From Streptomyces albipurpureus (lineage in GTDB: Bacteria; Actinomycetota; Actinomycetes; Streptomycetales; Streptomycetaceae), in contig NZ_JAMQAW010000052.1 in the NCBI RefSeq assembly GCF_023701525.1, positions 62,001-126,000 of the forward strand: a stretch of 64,000 nucleotides of DNA. Reading direction: 5' to 3'. This document shows, piece after piece, positions 23,658 through 32,656 of this stretch (position 1 is its first letter; each line of letters starts with the position of its first letter). The position numbers were made by a program, and so were the translations under genes. The notes beneath the pieces are model-generated. The model saw only the letters and a list, made by a program, of their open reading frames with translations. It did no database searches and was not told the origin of the DNA.

Positions 23658-25087
23658 AGGGACGTCATCACATGCTTGATCCGGGTGTAGTCCTCGAACC
23701 CGTAGGCCGACAGGTCCTTGCCGTAACCCGACTTCTTGAATCCGCCGTGCGGCATCTCCGCGACCAGCGGGATGTGCGTGTTGATCCAGACGCAGCCGAA
23801 GTCCAGCGCCTTGGACATCCGCATCGCCCGGGCGTGGTCCTTGGTCCACACCGAGGACGCCAGCGCGAAGTCGACGTCGTTGGCCCACTCCAGCGCCTGG
23901 GCCTCGTCCGTGAAGGACTGGACGGTGATGACCGGGCCGAAGACCTCGTTCTGGATGATCTCGTCGTTCTGCTTCAGACCGGAGACAACGGTCGGGGCGT
24001 AGAAGTACCCCTTGTCGCCGACGCGCTGGCCGCCCGCCTCCACCTTGGCGTGAGCCGGCAGACGGTCGATGAAGCCGGAGACCTGGGCGAGCTGGTTGGC
24101 GTTGTTCAGCGGGCCGTAGAGCACGTCCTCCTCGTCCGGCGCGCCGGTCTTGGTCTCGGACGCGGCCTTGGCGAGCGCGGCCACGAACTCGTCGTGGATC
24201 GACTCGTGCACCAGCACCCGGGTCGCGGCCGTACAGTCCTGGCCGGCGTTGAAGTACCCGGCGACCGAGATGTCCTCGACGGCCTTGGGGATGTCGGTGT
24301 CCTCGAAGACCACCACGGGCGCCTTGCCACCGAGCTCCAGGTGGACGCGCTTGACGTCCTTGGCCGCGGACTCGGCGACCTGCATTCCGGCGCGTACGGA
24401 ACCGGTGATGGAGGCCATCGCCGGAATCGGGTGCTCGACCATCGCCCGGCCGGTGTCGCGGTCACCGCAGATGACGTTGAAGACGCCCTTGGGCACGATC
24501 GCGCCGATGATCTCGGCGAGCAGCACGGTGGAGGCGGGGGTGGTGTCCGAGGGCTTGAGGACCACGGTGTTGCCCGCGGCGAGCGCCGGGGCGAACTTCC
24601 ACACGGCCATCATCATCGGGTAGTTCCACGGGGCGACCTGGGCACAGACGCCGACCGGCTCCCGGCGGACGATGGAGGTCATTCCCTCCATGTACTCGCC
24701 CGCCGAGCGGCCCTCAAGCAGTCGGGCCGCACCCGCGAAGAAGCGGATCTGGTCCACCATCGGCGGGATCTCTTCGGTGCGCACGAGATCCAGCGGCTTG
24801 CCGGTGTTCTCGGACTCGATGGCGATCAGGTCCTCGGCCCGCTCCTCGACCGCGTCGGCGATCTTCAGCAGGACCCGCTGGCGCTCGGACGGGGTCGCGT
24901 CGCGCCAGGCGGGGAAGGCCGCCTTGGCGGCATCCATGGCGGCGTCGACGTCGGCCTGCCCGGAGAGCGGGGACGCGGCGTACACATCTCCGGTGGCGGG
25001 GTTGATGACATCAATCGTCCGGCCGTCGGCGGCGTCCCGGAACTCCCCGTTGATGTAGTTGCGCAGACGACGCAGCTCGGTGGTCAT
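23648..25087 (-). CDS. NAD(P)-dependent aldehyde dehydrogenase (aminobutyraldehyde/succinic-semialdehyde type)
   Basis: 479 residues from ATG 25087 (AGGAGG about 10 nt upstream; the GTG nine nt before is too close to it). Motifs: APWNYPMMMAVWKFAP, ITGSVRAGMQV, HLELGGKAPVVVFED and catalytic Cys in NAGQDCTAATRVLV (near residue 284). It is a paralogue of the dehydrogenase at 16287-17798. It is transcribed divergently from the AsnC/Lrp regulator and class-III aminotransferase, which suggests one amine or amino-acid pathway. Which aldehyde each paralogue uses cannot be decided from sequence. Confidence 0.9.
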   Translation of the reverse strand: MTTELRRLRNYINGEFRDAADGRTIDVINPATGDVYAASPLSGQADVDAAMDAAKAAFPAWRDATPSERQRVLLKIADAVEERAEDLIAIESENTGKPLDLVRTEEIPPMVDQIRFFAGAARLLEGRSAGEYMEGMTSIVRREPVGVCAQVAPWNYPMMMAVWKFAPALAAGNTVVLKPSDTTPASTVLLAEIIGAIVPKGVFNVICGDRDTGRAMVEHPIPAMASITGSVRAGMQVAESAAKDVKRVHLELGGKAPVVVFEDTDIPKAVEDISVAGYFNAGQDCTAATRVLVHESIHDEFVAALAKAASETKTGAPDEEDVLYGPLNNANQLAQVSGFIDRLPAHAKVEAGGQRVGDKGYFYAPTVVSGLKQNDEIIQNEVFGPVITVQSFTDEAQALEWANDVDFALASSVWTKDHARAMRMSKALDFGCVWINTHIPLVAEMPHGGFKKSGYGKDLSAYGFEDYTRIKHVMTSLDA

Positions 25088-25132
25088 TGTTGCCACCCCT
25101 CCTGTCAGATCTCCGATGGATGAGTCCAGCCC

Positions 25133-25160
25133 AGCCTAAACGCATCAGTAACGCTTTCAA
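25133..25160 (-). promoter_or_regulatory. putative promoter of the second ALDH gene
   Basis: On the minus strand TTGAAA (25155-25160) and TAGGCT (25133-25138) are 16 nt apart, 46 nt before the start codon. The 157-bp divergent region also holds a locally AT-rich stretch (25200-25225), where the Lrp-type regulator could bind. Confidence 0.4.
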
Positions 25161-25254
25161 TAGCCCCGACCCTCCATATCTGCGGATTCAGTGAGATCGG
25201 TGGCACAAATCAACGAATTTCATCGGTTAGGGCTTGCGAGAGCGACGACTCGCG

Positions 25255-25761
25255 GTGCAGAGTGAGTCCGTGGCCAGTCGAAGCGCAGACTCCAGGAGCG
25301 GCAGTGGATCGTCCCCGACGATCGACACCGTCTCCCTCGCGATCATCGAGCAGCTCCAAGAGGACGGGCGTCGACCGTACGCCGCGATCGGCAAGGCCGT
25401 CGGCCTGTCCGAGGCGGCCGTGCGACAGCGCGTCCAGAAGCTGCTCGATCAAGGTGTGATGCAGATCGTCGCCGTGACGGACCCGCTCACCGTGGGCTTC
25501 CGTCGCCAGGCGATGGTCGGCATCCAGGTCGAGGGCGACCTCGACCCGGTGGCCGAAGCGCTGACCGGCATGGACGAATGCGAGTACGTGGTGATGACCG
25601 CGGGCTCCTTCGACCTCATGGTGGAGGTCGTCTGCGAGGACGACGACCACCTGCTCGAAGTGATCAACAAGCGGATTCGTGCCCTCCCCGGTGTGCGGTC
25701 CACCGAGAGCTTCGTCTACCTCAAGCTCAAGAAGCAGACCTACATGTGGGGAACCCGATAG
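25255..25761 (+). CDS. Lrp/AsnC-family transcriptional regulator
   Basis: 168 residues from GTG 25255; GTG 25270 is also possible. A short Ser/Arg-rich tail is followed by an HTH (LAIIEQLQEDGRRPYAAIGKAVGLSEAAVRQRVQKLLDQGV, about 32-70) and a RAM effector-binding domain (about 85-160, with VMTAGSFDLMVEVVCEDDDHL). The stop is 2 nt from the aminotransferase start, so both are on one message. Regulation of the aminotransferase and the divergent dehydrogenase by an amino acid or amine is the natural inference. Confidence 0.92.
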   Translation: MQSESVASRSADSRSGSGSSPTIDTVSLAIIEQLQEDGRRPYAAIGKAVGLSEAAVRQRVQKLLDQGVMQIVAVTDPLTVGFRRQAMVGIQVEGDLDPVAEALTGMDECEYVVMTAGSFDLMVEVVCEDDDHLLEVINKRIRALPGVRSTESFVYLKLKKQTYMWGTR

Positions 25762-25763
25762 CC

Positions 25764-27125
25764 GTGAGCCAGGACCTCTCAAAGACCGCCTACGACCACC
25801 TGTGGATGCACTTCACCCGCATGTCGTCGTACGAGAACTCCCCCGTCCCCACCATCGTCCGCGGTGAGGGCACGTACATCTACGACGACAAGGGCAAGCG
25901 CTACATCGACGGCCTCGCCGGCCTCTTTGTCGTCAACGCCGGTCACGGCCGCGTCGAGCTGGCCGAGACCGCGTACAAGCAGGCCCAGGAACTGGCCTTC
26001 TTCCCGATCTGGTCCTACGCGCACCCCAAGGCCATCGAGCTGGCCGAGCGGCTTGCCAACGAGGCCCCGGGCGACCTGAACAAGGTCTTCTTCACCACCG
26101 GTGGCGGCGAGGCCGTGGAGACCGCCTGGAAGCTTGCCAAGCAGTACTGGAAGCTGATGGGCCACCACACCAAGTACAAGGTCATCTCGCGTGCGGTCGC
26201 CTACCACGGCACCCCGCAGGGCGCCCTTTCCATCACCGGTCTGCCCGCGCTGAAGGCCCCCTTCGAGCCGCTGGTACCCGGCGCGCACAAGGTGCCCAAC
26301 ACCAACATCTACCGCGCCTCGATCCACGGCGACGACCCCGAGGCCTTCGGCCGCTGGGCCGCCGACCAGATCGAGCAGGAGATCCTCTTCGAGGGCCCCG
26401 ACACCGTGGCCGCGGTCTTCCTGGAGCCCGTACAGAACGCCGGCGGCTGCTTCCCGCCCCCGCCCGGATACTTCCAGCGGGTCCGCGAGATCTGCGACCA
26501 GTACGACGTGCTGCTCGTCTCGGACGAGGTCATCTGTGCCTTCGGCCGGCTCGGCACGACCTTCGGCTGCGACAAGTTCGGCTATGTCCCGGACATGATC
26601 ACCTGCGCCAAGGGCATGACGTCGGGCTACTCCCCGATCGGCGCCTGCATCATCTCCGACAAGCTCGCCGAGCCGTTCTACAAGGGTGACAACACCTTCC
26701 TGCACGGCTACACCTTCGGCGGCCACCCGGTCTCCGCGGCCGTCGGCATCGCCAACCTCGACATCTTCGAGCGCGAGGGCCTCAACAAGCACGTCCTCGA
26801 CAACGAGGGTGCCTTCAAGGCCACGCTGGAGAAGCTCTACGACCTGCCGATAGTCGGCGATGTCCGGGGCAACGGCTTCTTCTACGGCATCGAACTGGTG
26901 AAGGACAAGGTCACCAAGGAGACCTTCACCGACGAGGAGACCGAGCGCGTCCTGTACGGCTTCCTCTCCAAGGCGCTGTACGACAACGGTCTGTACTGCC
27001 GCGCCGACGACCGTGGTGACCCGGTCATCCAGCTCGCGCCGCCGCTGATCGCCGACCAGTCGACGTTCGACGAGATCGAGCAGGTGCTGCGGACCGTCCT
27101 CACCGAGGCATGGACCAAGCTCTGA
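25764..27125 (+). CDS. class-III aminotransferase (omega-amino acid/diamine:pyruvate type)
   Basis: 453 residues from GTG 25764. PLP-binding features: FFTTGGGEAVETAWKLAKQYW, AYHGTPQGALS, VFLEPVQNAGGCFPPPPGYF, LVSDEVICAFGRLGTTF and the Schiff-base lysine at residue 283 in MITCAKGMTSGY. The sequence is nearer to beta-alanine or putrescine:pyruvate transaminases than to GabT at 5574-6908; pyruvate is the likely acceptor. It is cotranscribed with the Lrp regulator. With the divergent dehydrogenase it could convert a diamine to an amino aldehyde and then to an amino acid. Substrate preference is inferred. Confidence 0.9.
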   Translation: MSQDLSKTAYDHLWMHFTRMSSYENSPVPTIVRGEGTYIYDDKGKRYIDGLAGLFVVNAGHGRVELAETAYKQAQELAFFPIWSYAHPKAIELAERLANEAPGDLNKVFFTTGGGEAVETAWKLAKQYWKLMGHHTKYKVISRAVAYHGTPQGALSITGLPALKAPFEPLVPGAHKVPNTNIYRASIHGDDPEAFGRWAADQIEQEILFEGPDTVAAVFLEPVQNAGGCFPPPPGYFQRVREICDQYDVLLVSDEVICAFGRLGTTFGCDKFGYVPDMITCAKGMTSGYSPIGACIISDKLAEPFYKGDNTFLHGYTFGGHPVSAAVGIANLDIFEREGLNKHVLDNEGAFKATLEKLYDLPIVGDVRGNGFFYGIELVKDKVTKETFTDEETERVLYGFLSKALYDNGLYCRADDRGDPVIQLAPPLIADQSTFDEIEQVLRTVLTEAWTKL

Positions 27126-27160
27126 CCCAGCCCTGATCCGACCCCTAAAGGTCGTATCGC

Positions 27161-27233
27161 GGTGCTGGAAGGCGGCCCGGGTACGCCCATCCGAGTGGAT
27201 GGCGCGCACCCGGGCCGTGTGCTTCCCAGCACC
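27161..27233. terminator. long nested stem-loop after the aminotransferase
   Basis: GGTGCTGG (27161-27168) pairs with CCAGCACC near 27226-27233. Inside, CGGCCCGGGT faces ACCCGGGCCG, and the tip contains CCATCC-GAGT-GGATGG. It lies between the aminotransferase stop and the ABC ATPase gene; terminator or leader element. Confidence 0.6.
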
Positions 27234-27330
27234 CCGCATCCGGCTGCCTAGCGTGCGAGTGACCGATCGGCCTTGGCTTCGTTCCCCCATGCGGGGGACG
27301 GCAAATCTGATCAGAACCGAGGTGTACGCC

Positions 27331-28059
27331 ATGGTGGCCCCGCCGGACAACGATGTGATCTGGGCGCGCTCCCTCCACCACTCACACAACGGATCGCCCG
27401 CGCTCGCCGGTGTCTCACTCGGGGTGCGCGAGGGAGAGGTCCTCGCCGTGCACGGCCCGCGCGGCAGCGGAAAGACCACGCTGCTGCGCTGTCTGTCCGG
27501 ACAGACGGTCGCGGACGAGGGCGAGGTCTCCTTCAACGGCTCGGCCCTGCACACCCTGCCCCCGTACCGGCGCGAACGACTGCGCCGCGAACGCTTCGCC
27601 TGGATCGGTCCCGAGTCCTCGCTCGTGCCCGAGCTCACCGTCTGGGAGAACGCGGCCCTTCCGCTGCTGCTTCGCGGCACCCCGCGGCGCCAAGCCAAGG
27701 CCCAGGCCCAGGAGTGGCTCGACCACCTCGACATCGGGCCGCTGGCCCGACAGCGGCCCCACGCCCTCAGCCAGGCCCAGCGCCAGCGCGTTGCCACGGC
27801 CCGCGCCATCGCCGCCGCCCCCACGGTCCTCTTCGCCGACGAACCCACCGCGTCCCTGCACCGCCTGGACCGGGCCCAGTTGCTCCGGACGATGCTGGCC
27901 GCCATTCGCTCCCACCGGATCACCGTGGTGCTCGCCACCCACGACCCGGAGGTGGCAGCGCTCGCCGACCGGACGGCCTTCCTCGTGGACGGCCGCCGCG
28001 TCAGCTCGCTGAGCGCCGCCGAGACGGAAGGTCGGGCCGAGTGCTCGCTCTCCGTCTAG
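27331..28059 (+). CDS. ABC transporter ATP-binding protein with atypical motifs
   Basis: 242 residues, LolD/MacB-like. Walker A GPRGSGKTT and Walker B TVLFADEPTA with the catalytic Glu are intact, as is the H-loop VLATHDPE. Other motifs differ from the norm. Where family members have FQ in the Q-loop, this has IGPESS. The signature reads LSQAQRQRV instead of LSGGQ-QRV. The D-loop is TASLH instead of SxLD. GAGGTG precedes ATG 27331. It overlaps the permease gene by 19 nt. ATP hydrolysis may be slow, or may depend on a partner. Confidence 0.88.
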   Translation: MVAPPDNDVIWARSLHHSHNGSPALAGVSLGVREGEVLAVHGPRGSGKTTLLRCLSGQTVADEGEVSFNGSALHTLPPYRRERLRRERFAWIGPESSLVPELTVWENAALPLLLRGTPRRQAKAQAQEWLDHLDIGPLARQRPHALSQAQRQRVATARAIAAAPTVLFADEPTASLHRLDRAQLLRTMLAAIRSHRITVVLATHDPEVAALADRTAFLVDGRRVSSLSAAETEGRAECSLSV

Positions 28060-29192
28060 CCCGTGGCGCCCACCCCCTGGTACTGCTGCGTCGGCTGCTG
28101 GTGGCCACAGCATCCGCGGGGGTCGGCTTCCTCCTGCTGTCCGCACTGACCCATGCGCTCTCCCACCCCGGCGAGTCCTCGTCATCGCTGCTCAGGCTCT
28201 CCTGGTGCCTGATCCCGCTCGCCGCCACCGTGCAGTTCGCCGTGGCGGTGGCCCGTACGGACCCGAGCACCCGACCCCGCACCGGCCTCTCCGCCGTCGG
28301 TCTCGGTCCCGGCCGACTCGCCGTGCTGGCCGCGGTGTCCACGACCCTCTCCGCAACGCTCGGCAGCATGGTGGCCCTGCTGTTCTTCCTCCATCTGCGC
28401 GGGGACCTCACCGGTCTGCCGTTCGACGGGGCTGCGGCCGAGCTCCTCGCCGCCGACCAGCCGCTCCCCCTCGCCGCCGCGCTGATCCTACTGACGCTCG
28501 CCCCGCTGACGGCCACGGCGGCGGCAGCGCTGGCGCTGAGGCCACGGACGGCCGAACCCGCCCCCGACGCGCTCCCGAAGCCCCCGGCCGCGCCCGGCGG
28601 TCTGCCCTGGGGCTGTGCCCTGACAGCGGCGGGACTGGCCGTGGGCACCTACGCGGCACGCGTCAAGGGCGGCGCCACGGTGCAACTGCCCGGTGAGCTC
28701 GATGCCCACCCCCTGGGCGTTCTCCTGGGCTGGGCGCTGACAGCCGTGGGACTGGCCGTAGCGGGACCCGCGCTCACCCATTTCTGCGGCCGGCTGCTCC
28801 AAACCCGGCGCCCTGGCGGAGTACGACTGATCGCGGGACGCATTCTGATGGCCGAGGCACGCCGGATCGGCCGCCCCTTGGGGGTGCTGTGCGCGGTGGC
28901 ATCGGCGGCGATCGCGGCCTGGGCCCTGTACGACGCGGGCCCGGGACCGTTCGGCCCCTTGACCGGTCTGGGAGCGACGCTGGTCATCGCGTGCACGACG
29001 GCGACCCTGCTCACCGCGGTGACCGACGCCCGCTACGCCCGCAGCACCGCGGTGCAAGGGCTCAGGGAGCTCGGAGCCCCGGCGAAGTCCTTCCGGTTGG
29101 CCGCGGGGCTGCGGACGCTGGTGCTGCTCCTGGTCTTCGCCCCGCTCACCTGGGCCGTGGCCACGCTCGCCGCGGCCCCGTTGACCGGCTGA
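28041..29192 (+). CDS. FtsX-type ABC permease
   Basis: 383 residues from GTG 28041, inside the end of the ATPase gene. About eight hydrophobic segments. Two FtsX-like repeats are recognisable by their entry motifs, TGLSAVGLGPGRLAVLAAVS (about residue 75) and VQGLRELGAPAKSFRLAAGL (about residue 345). MacB/FtsX exporters use such permeases for lipids, peptides or mechanotransmission. No membrane-fusion partner or substrate gene is adjacent. Confidence 0.85.
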   Translation: MLALRLARGAHPLVLLRRLLVATASAGVGFLLLSALTHALSHPGESSSSLLRLSWCLIPLAATVQFAVAVARTDPSTRPRTGLSAVGLGPGRLAVLAAVSTTLSATLGSMVALLFFLHLRGDLTGLPFDGAAAELLAADQPLPLAAALILLTLAPLTATAAAALALRPRTAEPAPDALPKPPAAPGGLPWGCALTAAGLAVGTYAARVKGGATVQLPGELDAHPLGVLLGWALTAVGLAVAGPALTHFCGRLLQTRRPGGVRLIAGRILMAEARRIGRPLGVLCAVASAAIAAWALYDAGPGPFGPLTGLGATLVIACTTATLLTAVTDARYARSTAVQGLRELGAPAKSFRLAAGLRTLVLLLVFAPLTWAVATLAAAPLTG

Positions 29193-29357
29193 TCGGTGGC
29201 CGGTTGGCCTCGGTGCGGCGGTACGAGGGCGAGGGCCGGCTGTCCCGTGCCCGTCCGGCATTACCTCTGGGGTCATCGACCTGTGGCGAGGACCGCAGCA
29301 GGATCTCCCCCGTAGCCCCGTACCCCCGCAACTCCGTACACGACAGAGGGACCTGTG

Positions 29358-29828
29358 ATGACCAGCGCACCCACCGCACCCACCACCCGGCTTCCGGCTC
29401 AGGCAGCGCAGGCCCCCGCTCAGGCCGACGCCACCAGGGACACCGTCATGGCGTTTCTGGCCCGGCTCCAGGAAGGATCACCGGTCCGGATCGCCGAGAT
29501 GTTCGCCCCGGAGGTCGACTGGGTGATCGCCGAGAACCCCGCGGTCCCCTGGATCAAGCCCCGCCGGACCCGCTCCGATGTCGCCGACCACTTCCGTGAG
29601 CTGGCCCAGGGTCAGCAGGCCGACCCGGCGGGCACCTCCATCGGCGCCATCACCGTGACCGACGACGAGGCGCTGCTGAGCGGATGGCTCGCGGGTACGG
29701 TCCGGGCGACGGGGAAGTCGTTCCGATCACCGTTCACCATGCGGCTGAGGGTCAAGGACGGGCTGATCGTCGGCTACCGCGTCGTCGAGGACGCCCTCGC
29801 CATCGCAGCGGCCTGCACCCCCGCGTAG
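29358..29828 (+). CDS. SnoaL/NTF2-like protein
   Basis: 156 residues from ATG 29358. After an Ala/Pro/Thr-rich leader of 25 residues comes the NTF2-like cone: DTVMAFLARLQEGSPVRIAEMFAPEVDWVIAENPAVPWIK, then VADHFRELAQ, SGWLAGTVRATGKSFRSPFTMRLRVKDGLIVGYRVVEDALAI. Members include ketosteroid isomerase-like enzymes and polyketide cyclases, and many have no known reaction. It stands alone, convergent with the thiamine transporter operon. Confidence 0.85.
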   Translation: MTSAPTAPTTRLPAQAAQAPAQADATRDTVMAFLARLQEGSPVRIAEMFAPEVDWVIAENPAVPWIKPRRTRSDVADHFRELAQGQQADPAGTSIGAITVTDDEALLSGWLAGTVRATGKSFRSPFTMRLRVKDGLIVGYRVVEDALAIAAACTPA

Positions 29829-29909
29829 GTCACACTCCGGCAAGTCGGGACGGCAGGCCCCGCTCTGGCGTCCGGCACCGTTCCCGGCTGCTGCGGACGG
29901 CGGCGTTCG

Positions 29910-30962
29910 CTAGGACTCCAGCACCACCACTTCATCCACCGCGAAGACCACGGCCACCTGTGCCCCCTCTTCCGGAACCTCCCGCAGGGGGACTTCCGCT
30001 TCCAGCGGCGGCCCCTCCTGGGGCCGCAGCCGCACCGCGACCCGGCTGCCCCGGAACGTACGCCCCTCAACCCGGCAGCGCAGCCCGTCCACACCGGCCA
30101 CCCCGCTGAGCTCCTGGAGCCGTACCCCCGCGGGCCGCACCAGCAGCCGGCGCTCGCCCTGCCGCGAGCCATCGGGTACCGGGACCTTCCCCCAGACGGT
30201 GTCCGCGACCGTGCCGCTGACCCGGGCGGACACCACATTGTCGAAGCCCAGGAACCTGGCCACGAACTCGTCGACCGGTCGCTGCCACACCTCAAGCGGC
30301 GCCCCGGTCTGGGCGATCCGTCCCTCGCGCATGACCACCACCCGGTCGGCGAGCGCGAACGCCTCCCCATGGTCATGGGTGACCGCGAGGACGGTCGTAC
30401 CCAGCCGTCCGAAGAGCTCCCGCAGCTCCATCACGAGTCGCTCCCGCAGCCCCCGGTCCAGTTGCCCCAGTGGCTCATCGAGCATCAGCAGCCGGGGCTC
30501 GGGGGCCAGTGCCCGAGCGAGGGCGACCCGCTGCTGCTCGCCTCCCGACAGGGACGCGACCGCCCGCCGCTGCGCCTCGGGCAACCCCACCAGCTCCAGC
30601 AACTCGGCCACCCGGCGCTGCTGTTCAACCCGTCCCACGCCGTGCATCCGCAGGCCGAAGGCCAGGTTGCCGCCGACATCGCGTTGTGGGAACAGCTGAT
30701 GGTCCTGGAACATCAGCCCCACTCCGCGCCGATGCACCGGCACCCCCTGCTGGTCGACCCCGGACAGCAGGACCCGCCCGGCGTCGGCGCGTTGCAGTCC
30801 GGCGACCACCCTCAGCAGCGTTGACTTGCCGCTGCCGCTGGGCCCCAGCACACAGACGATCTCATGGGCGGCGACCTCCAGCCGTACCGCGTCGAGCGCC
30901 GCCCGCTGACCGAAGCGGACGGTCACCCCATCGAGGCGGAGCAGGGGTTCGGTGACGGCCAT
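29910..30962 (-). CDS. thiQ: thiamine ABC transporter ATP-binding protein
   Basis: 350 residues from ATG 30962, which overlaps the permease stop (ATGA). Walker A LGPSGSGKST (about 36-45), Q-loop MFQDHQLF, LSGGEQQRVALARAL, Walker B LLMLDEPLGQLD, H-loop VTHDHGEA. The C-terminal 120 residues form a TOBE-like extension, longer than in E. coli ThiQ. The role in thiamine uptake rests on the TPP riboswitch in front of the operon. Confidence 0.88.
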   Translation of the reverse strand: MAVTEPLLRLDGVTVRFGQRAALDAVRLEVAAHEIVCVLGPSGSGKSTLLRVVAGLQRADAGRVLLSGVDQQGVPVHRRGVGLMFQDHQLFPQRDVGGNLAFGLRMHGVGRVEQQRRVAELLELVGLPEAQRRAVASLSGGEQQRVALARALAPEPRLLMLDEPLGQLDRGLRERLVMELRELFGRLGTTVLAVTHDHGEAFALADRVVVMREGRIAQTGAPLEVWQRPVDEFVARFLGFDNVVSARVSGTVADTVWGKVPVPDGSRQGERRLLVRPAGVRLQELSGVAGVDGLRCRVEGRTFRGSRVAVRLRPQEGPPLEAEVPLREVPEEGAQVAVVFAVDEVVVLES

Positions 30963-32656
30963 CAGAACTCTCCGGAGGTGTTGCGGACCCTGGTCCGCTC
31001 CAGCAGCAGCAGCGCGGTCGCACACACCGCCATCAAAATCGTGCTCAACGCCATGGCCTGCCCGTAGTTGAGTTCGCCGGGCCGCCCGATGAGCCGGGCG
31101 ACCGCGACCGGCAGCGTGGGCTGATCGGGCCGGGCGATGAAGACGGTGGCGCCGAACTCCCCGAGCGAGACGGCGAACGCGAATCCGGCCGCGACCATCA
31201 CCGCCCGGCGCACCATCGGGAAGTCGACCTCACGCCACACCTTCAGCGGCGAGGCCCCGAGCACAGCGGCGGCCTCCCGCAGCCGTCCGTCCACCGCACG
31301 GAGCACCGGCAGCATGATCCGTACGACAAAGGGCACCCCGACCAGGGCCTGGGCGAGCGGCACCAGAATCCAGGAGGTCCGCAGGTCCAGCGGCGGCTCG
31401 TCCAAGGTGATCAGAAAGCCGAAGCCGACGGTCACCGCCGAGACCCCCAGCGGCAGCATCAGCAGGGCGTCGAAGCCCCGAAGGAGACGGCCGGCTCTCC
31501 GGGTCAGCGCGGCGGCCGCCAACCCACCGATGAGTACGGCGATGGCGGTTGCGGCCAGCGCGTACTGAAGGGAGTTCCACACCGCCTCGATCGGTGGGAC
31601 GAGGAACGCGGAACCGCTGTCGTCGAGGGAGCCCAGAGCGCGGTAGTAGTCGAAGCCATAGCCGGTGGGGGTGTCGAGGGAACGTTCCGCCAGCACGGCG
31701 AGGGGCGCGAGGAGCAACACCACCACGGTGGTGAGCACCCCACCGAGCAGCACCCGTTGCCGGGTGCCCCGGGGACGGCTCGCGGTCCGCGCCGGGTCCA
31801 CCAGTCGCAGTGCGCCCTCCCGCCGCCGCAGGGTCCACGCGTGCACCGCGAGCACGGCGCCGACCGCCGCGAACTGCACCATCGTCAGCACGGCGGCCGT
31901 CCGCAGATCGAGCAGCTGCGCGGTCTGCCGGTAGATCTCCACTTCCAAGGTGGCGTAGGAGGGGCCACCGAGGATCTGGACGACTCCGAAGGAGGTGAAG
32001 GTGAAGAGGAAGACCATCAGGGCGGCGGCGGCCACCGCCGGGGTGAGCGCGGGCAGGGTCACCCGGCGCCAGGCCGCGAACCGTCCGGCGCCCAGCACCC
32101 GAGCGGCCTCCTCCTGGCGTGGATCGAGCTGCGCCCAGAGCCCGCCCACCGTCCTGACGACCACGGCGTAGTTGAAGAAGACATGGGCGAGCAGGATGGC
32201 CCAGACGGTGGTGTCCAGCCGGACGCCCCAGAGCTCGTCGAGCGGTCCGCCGCGCCCCAGGAGGGCGAGGAACGCGGTTCCGACCACCACGGTCGGCAGT
32301 ACGAACGGCACCGTCACCGCCGCCCGCAGCAGCCGCTTGCCGGGAAAGTCCAGCCGGGCGAAGACATAGGCACCGGGAAGGGCGATGAGGAGAGTGAGCG
32401 CGGTGGAGGCGAGCGCCTGCCAGGTGGTGAACCACAGCACCCGCTGAAGATCGTCGCGGCCCAGGACCTCGCCGATCCGGCTGAACTGCCGGACTCCGCC
32501 GTCCCCCAGGCCCCGGCCGACGATCGCGGCGACCGGGTAGGCGAAGAAGACGGCGAAGAAGACGATGGGCACGGCCAGCAGGCCGAGCCGCGCCGCACTC
32601 GCGCGCAGCGCGGCCCTACGGCCGGGCCGTACTACTTCACGACGAGCGAGGACCAC
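30962..32656 (-). CDS. thiP: thiamine ABC transporter permease (two fused permease domains)
   Basis: 564 residues from GTG 32656, chosen because it gives a short basic N-tail (ARREVVRPGRRA) before the first helix (LGLLAVPIVFFAVFFAYPVAAIV) and overlaps the thiB stop by 25 nt. There are two EAA-type loops, RQEEAARVLGAGRFAAWRRVTLP in the first half and LREAAAVLGASPLKVWREVDFP in the second. This shows the tandem-permease architecture of ThiP/FbpB proteins with about 12 helices. Thiamine specificity comes from operon context. Confidence 0.88.
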   Translation of the reverse strand: MVLARREVVRPGRRAALRASAARLGLLAVPIVFFAVFFAYPVAAIVGRGLGDGGVRQFSRIGEVLGRDDLQRVLWFTTWQALASTALTLLIALPGAYVFARLDFPGKRLLRAAVTVPFVLPTVVVGTAFLALLGRGGPLDELWGVRLDTTVWAILLAHVFFNYAVVVRTVGGLWAQLDPRQEEAARVLGAGRFAAWRRVTLPALTPAVAAAALMVFLFTFTSFGVVQILGGPSYATLEVEIYRQTAQLLDLRTAAVLTMVQFAAVGAVLAVHAWTLRRREGALRLVDPARTASRPRGTRQRVLLGGVLTTVVVLLLAPLAVLAERSLDTPTGYGFDYYRALGSLDDSGSAFLVPPIEAVWNSLQYALAATAIAVLIGGLAAAALTRRAGRLLRGFDALLMLPLGVSAVTVGFGFLITLDEPPLDLRTSWILVPLAQALVGVPFVVRIMLPVLRAVDGRLREAAAVLGASPLKVWREVDFPMVRRAVMVAAGFAFAVSLGEFGATVFIARPDQPTLPVAVARLIGRPGELNYGQAMALSTILMAVCATALLLLERTRVRNTSGEF

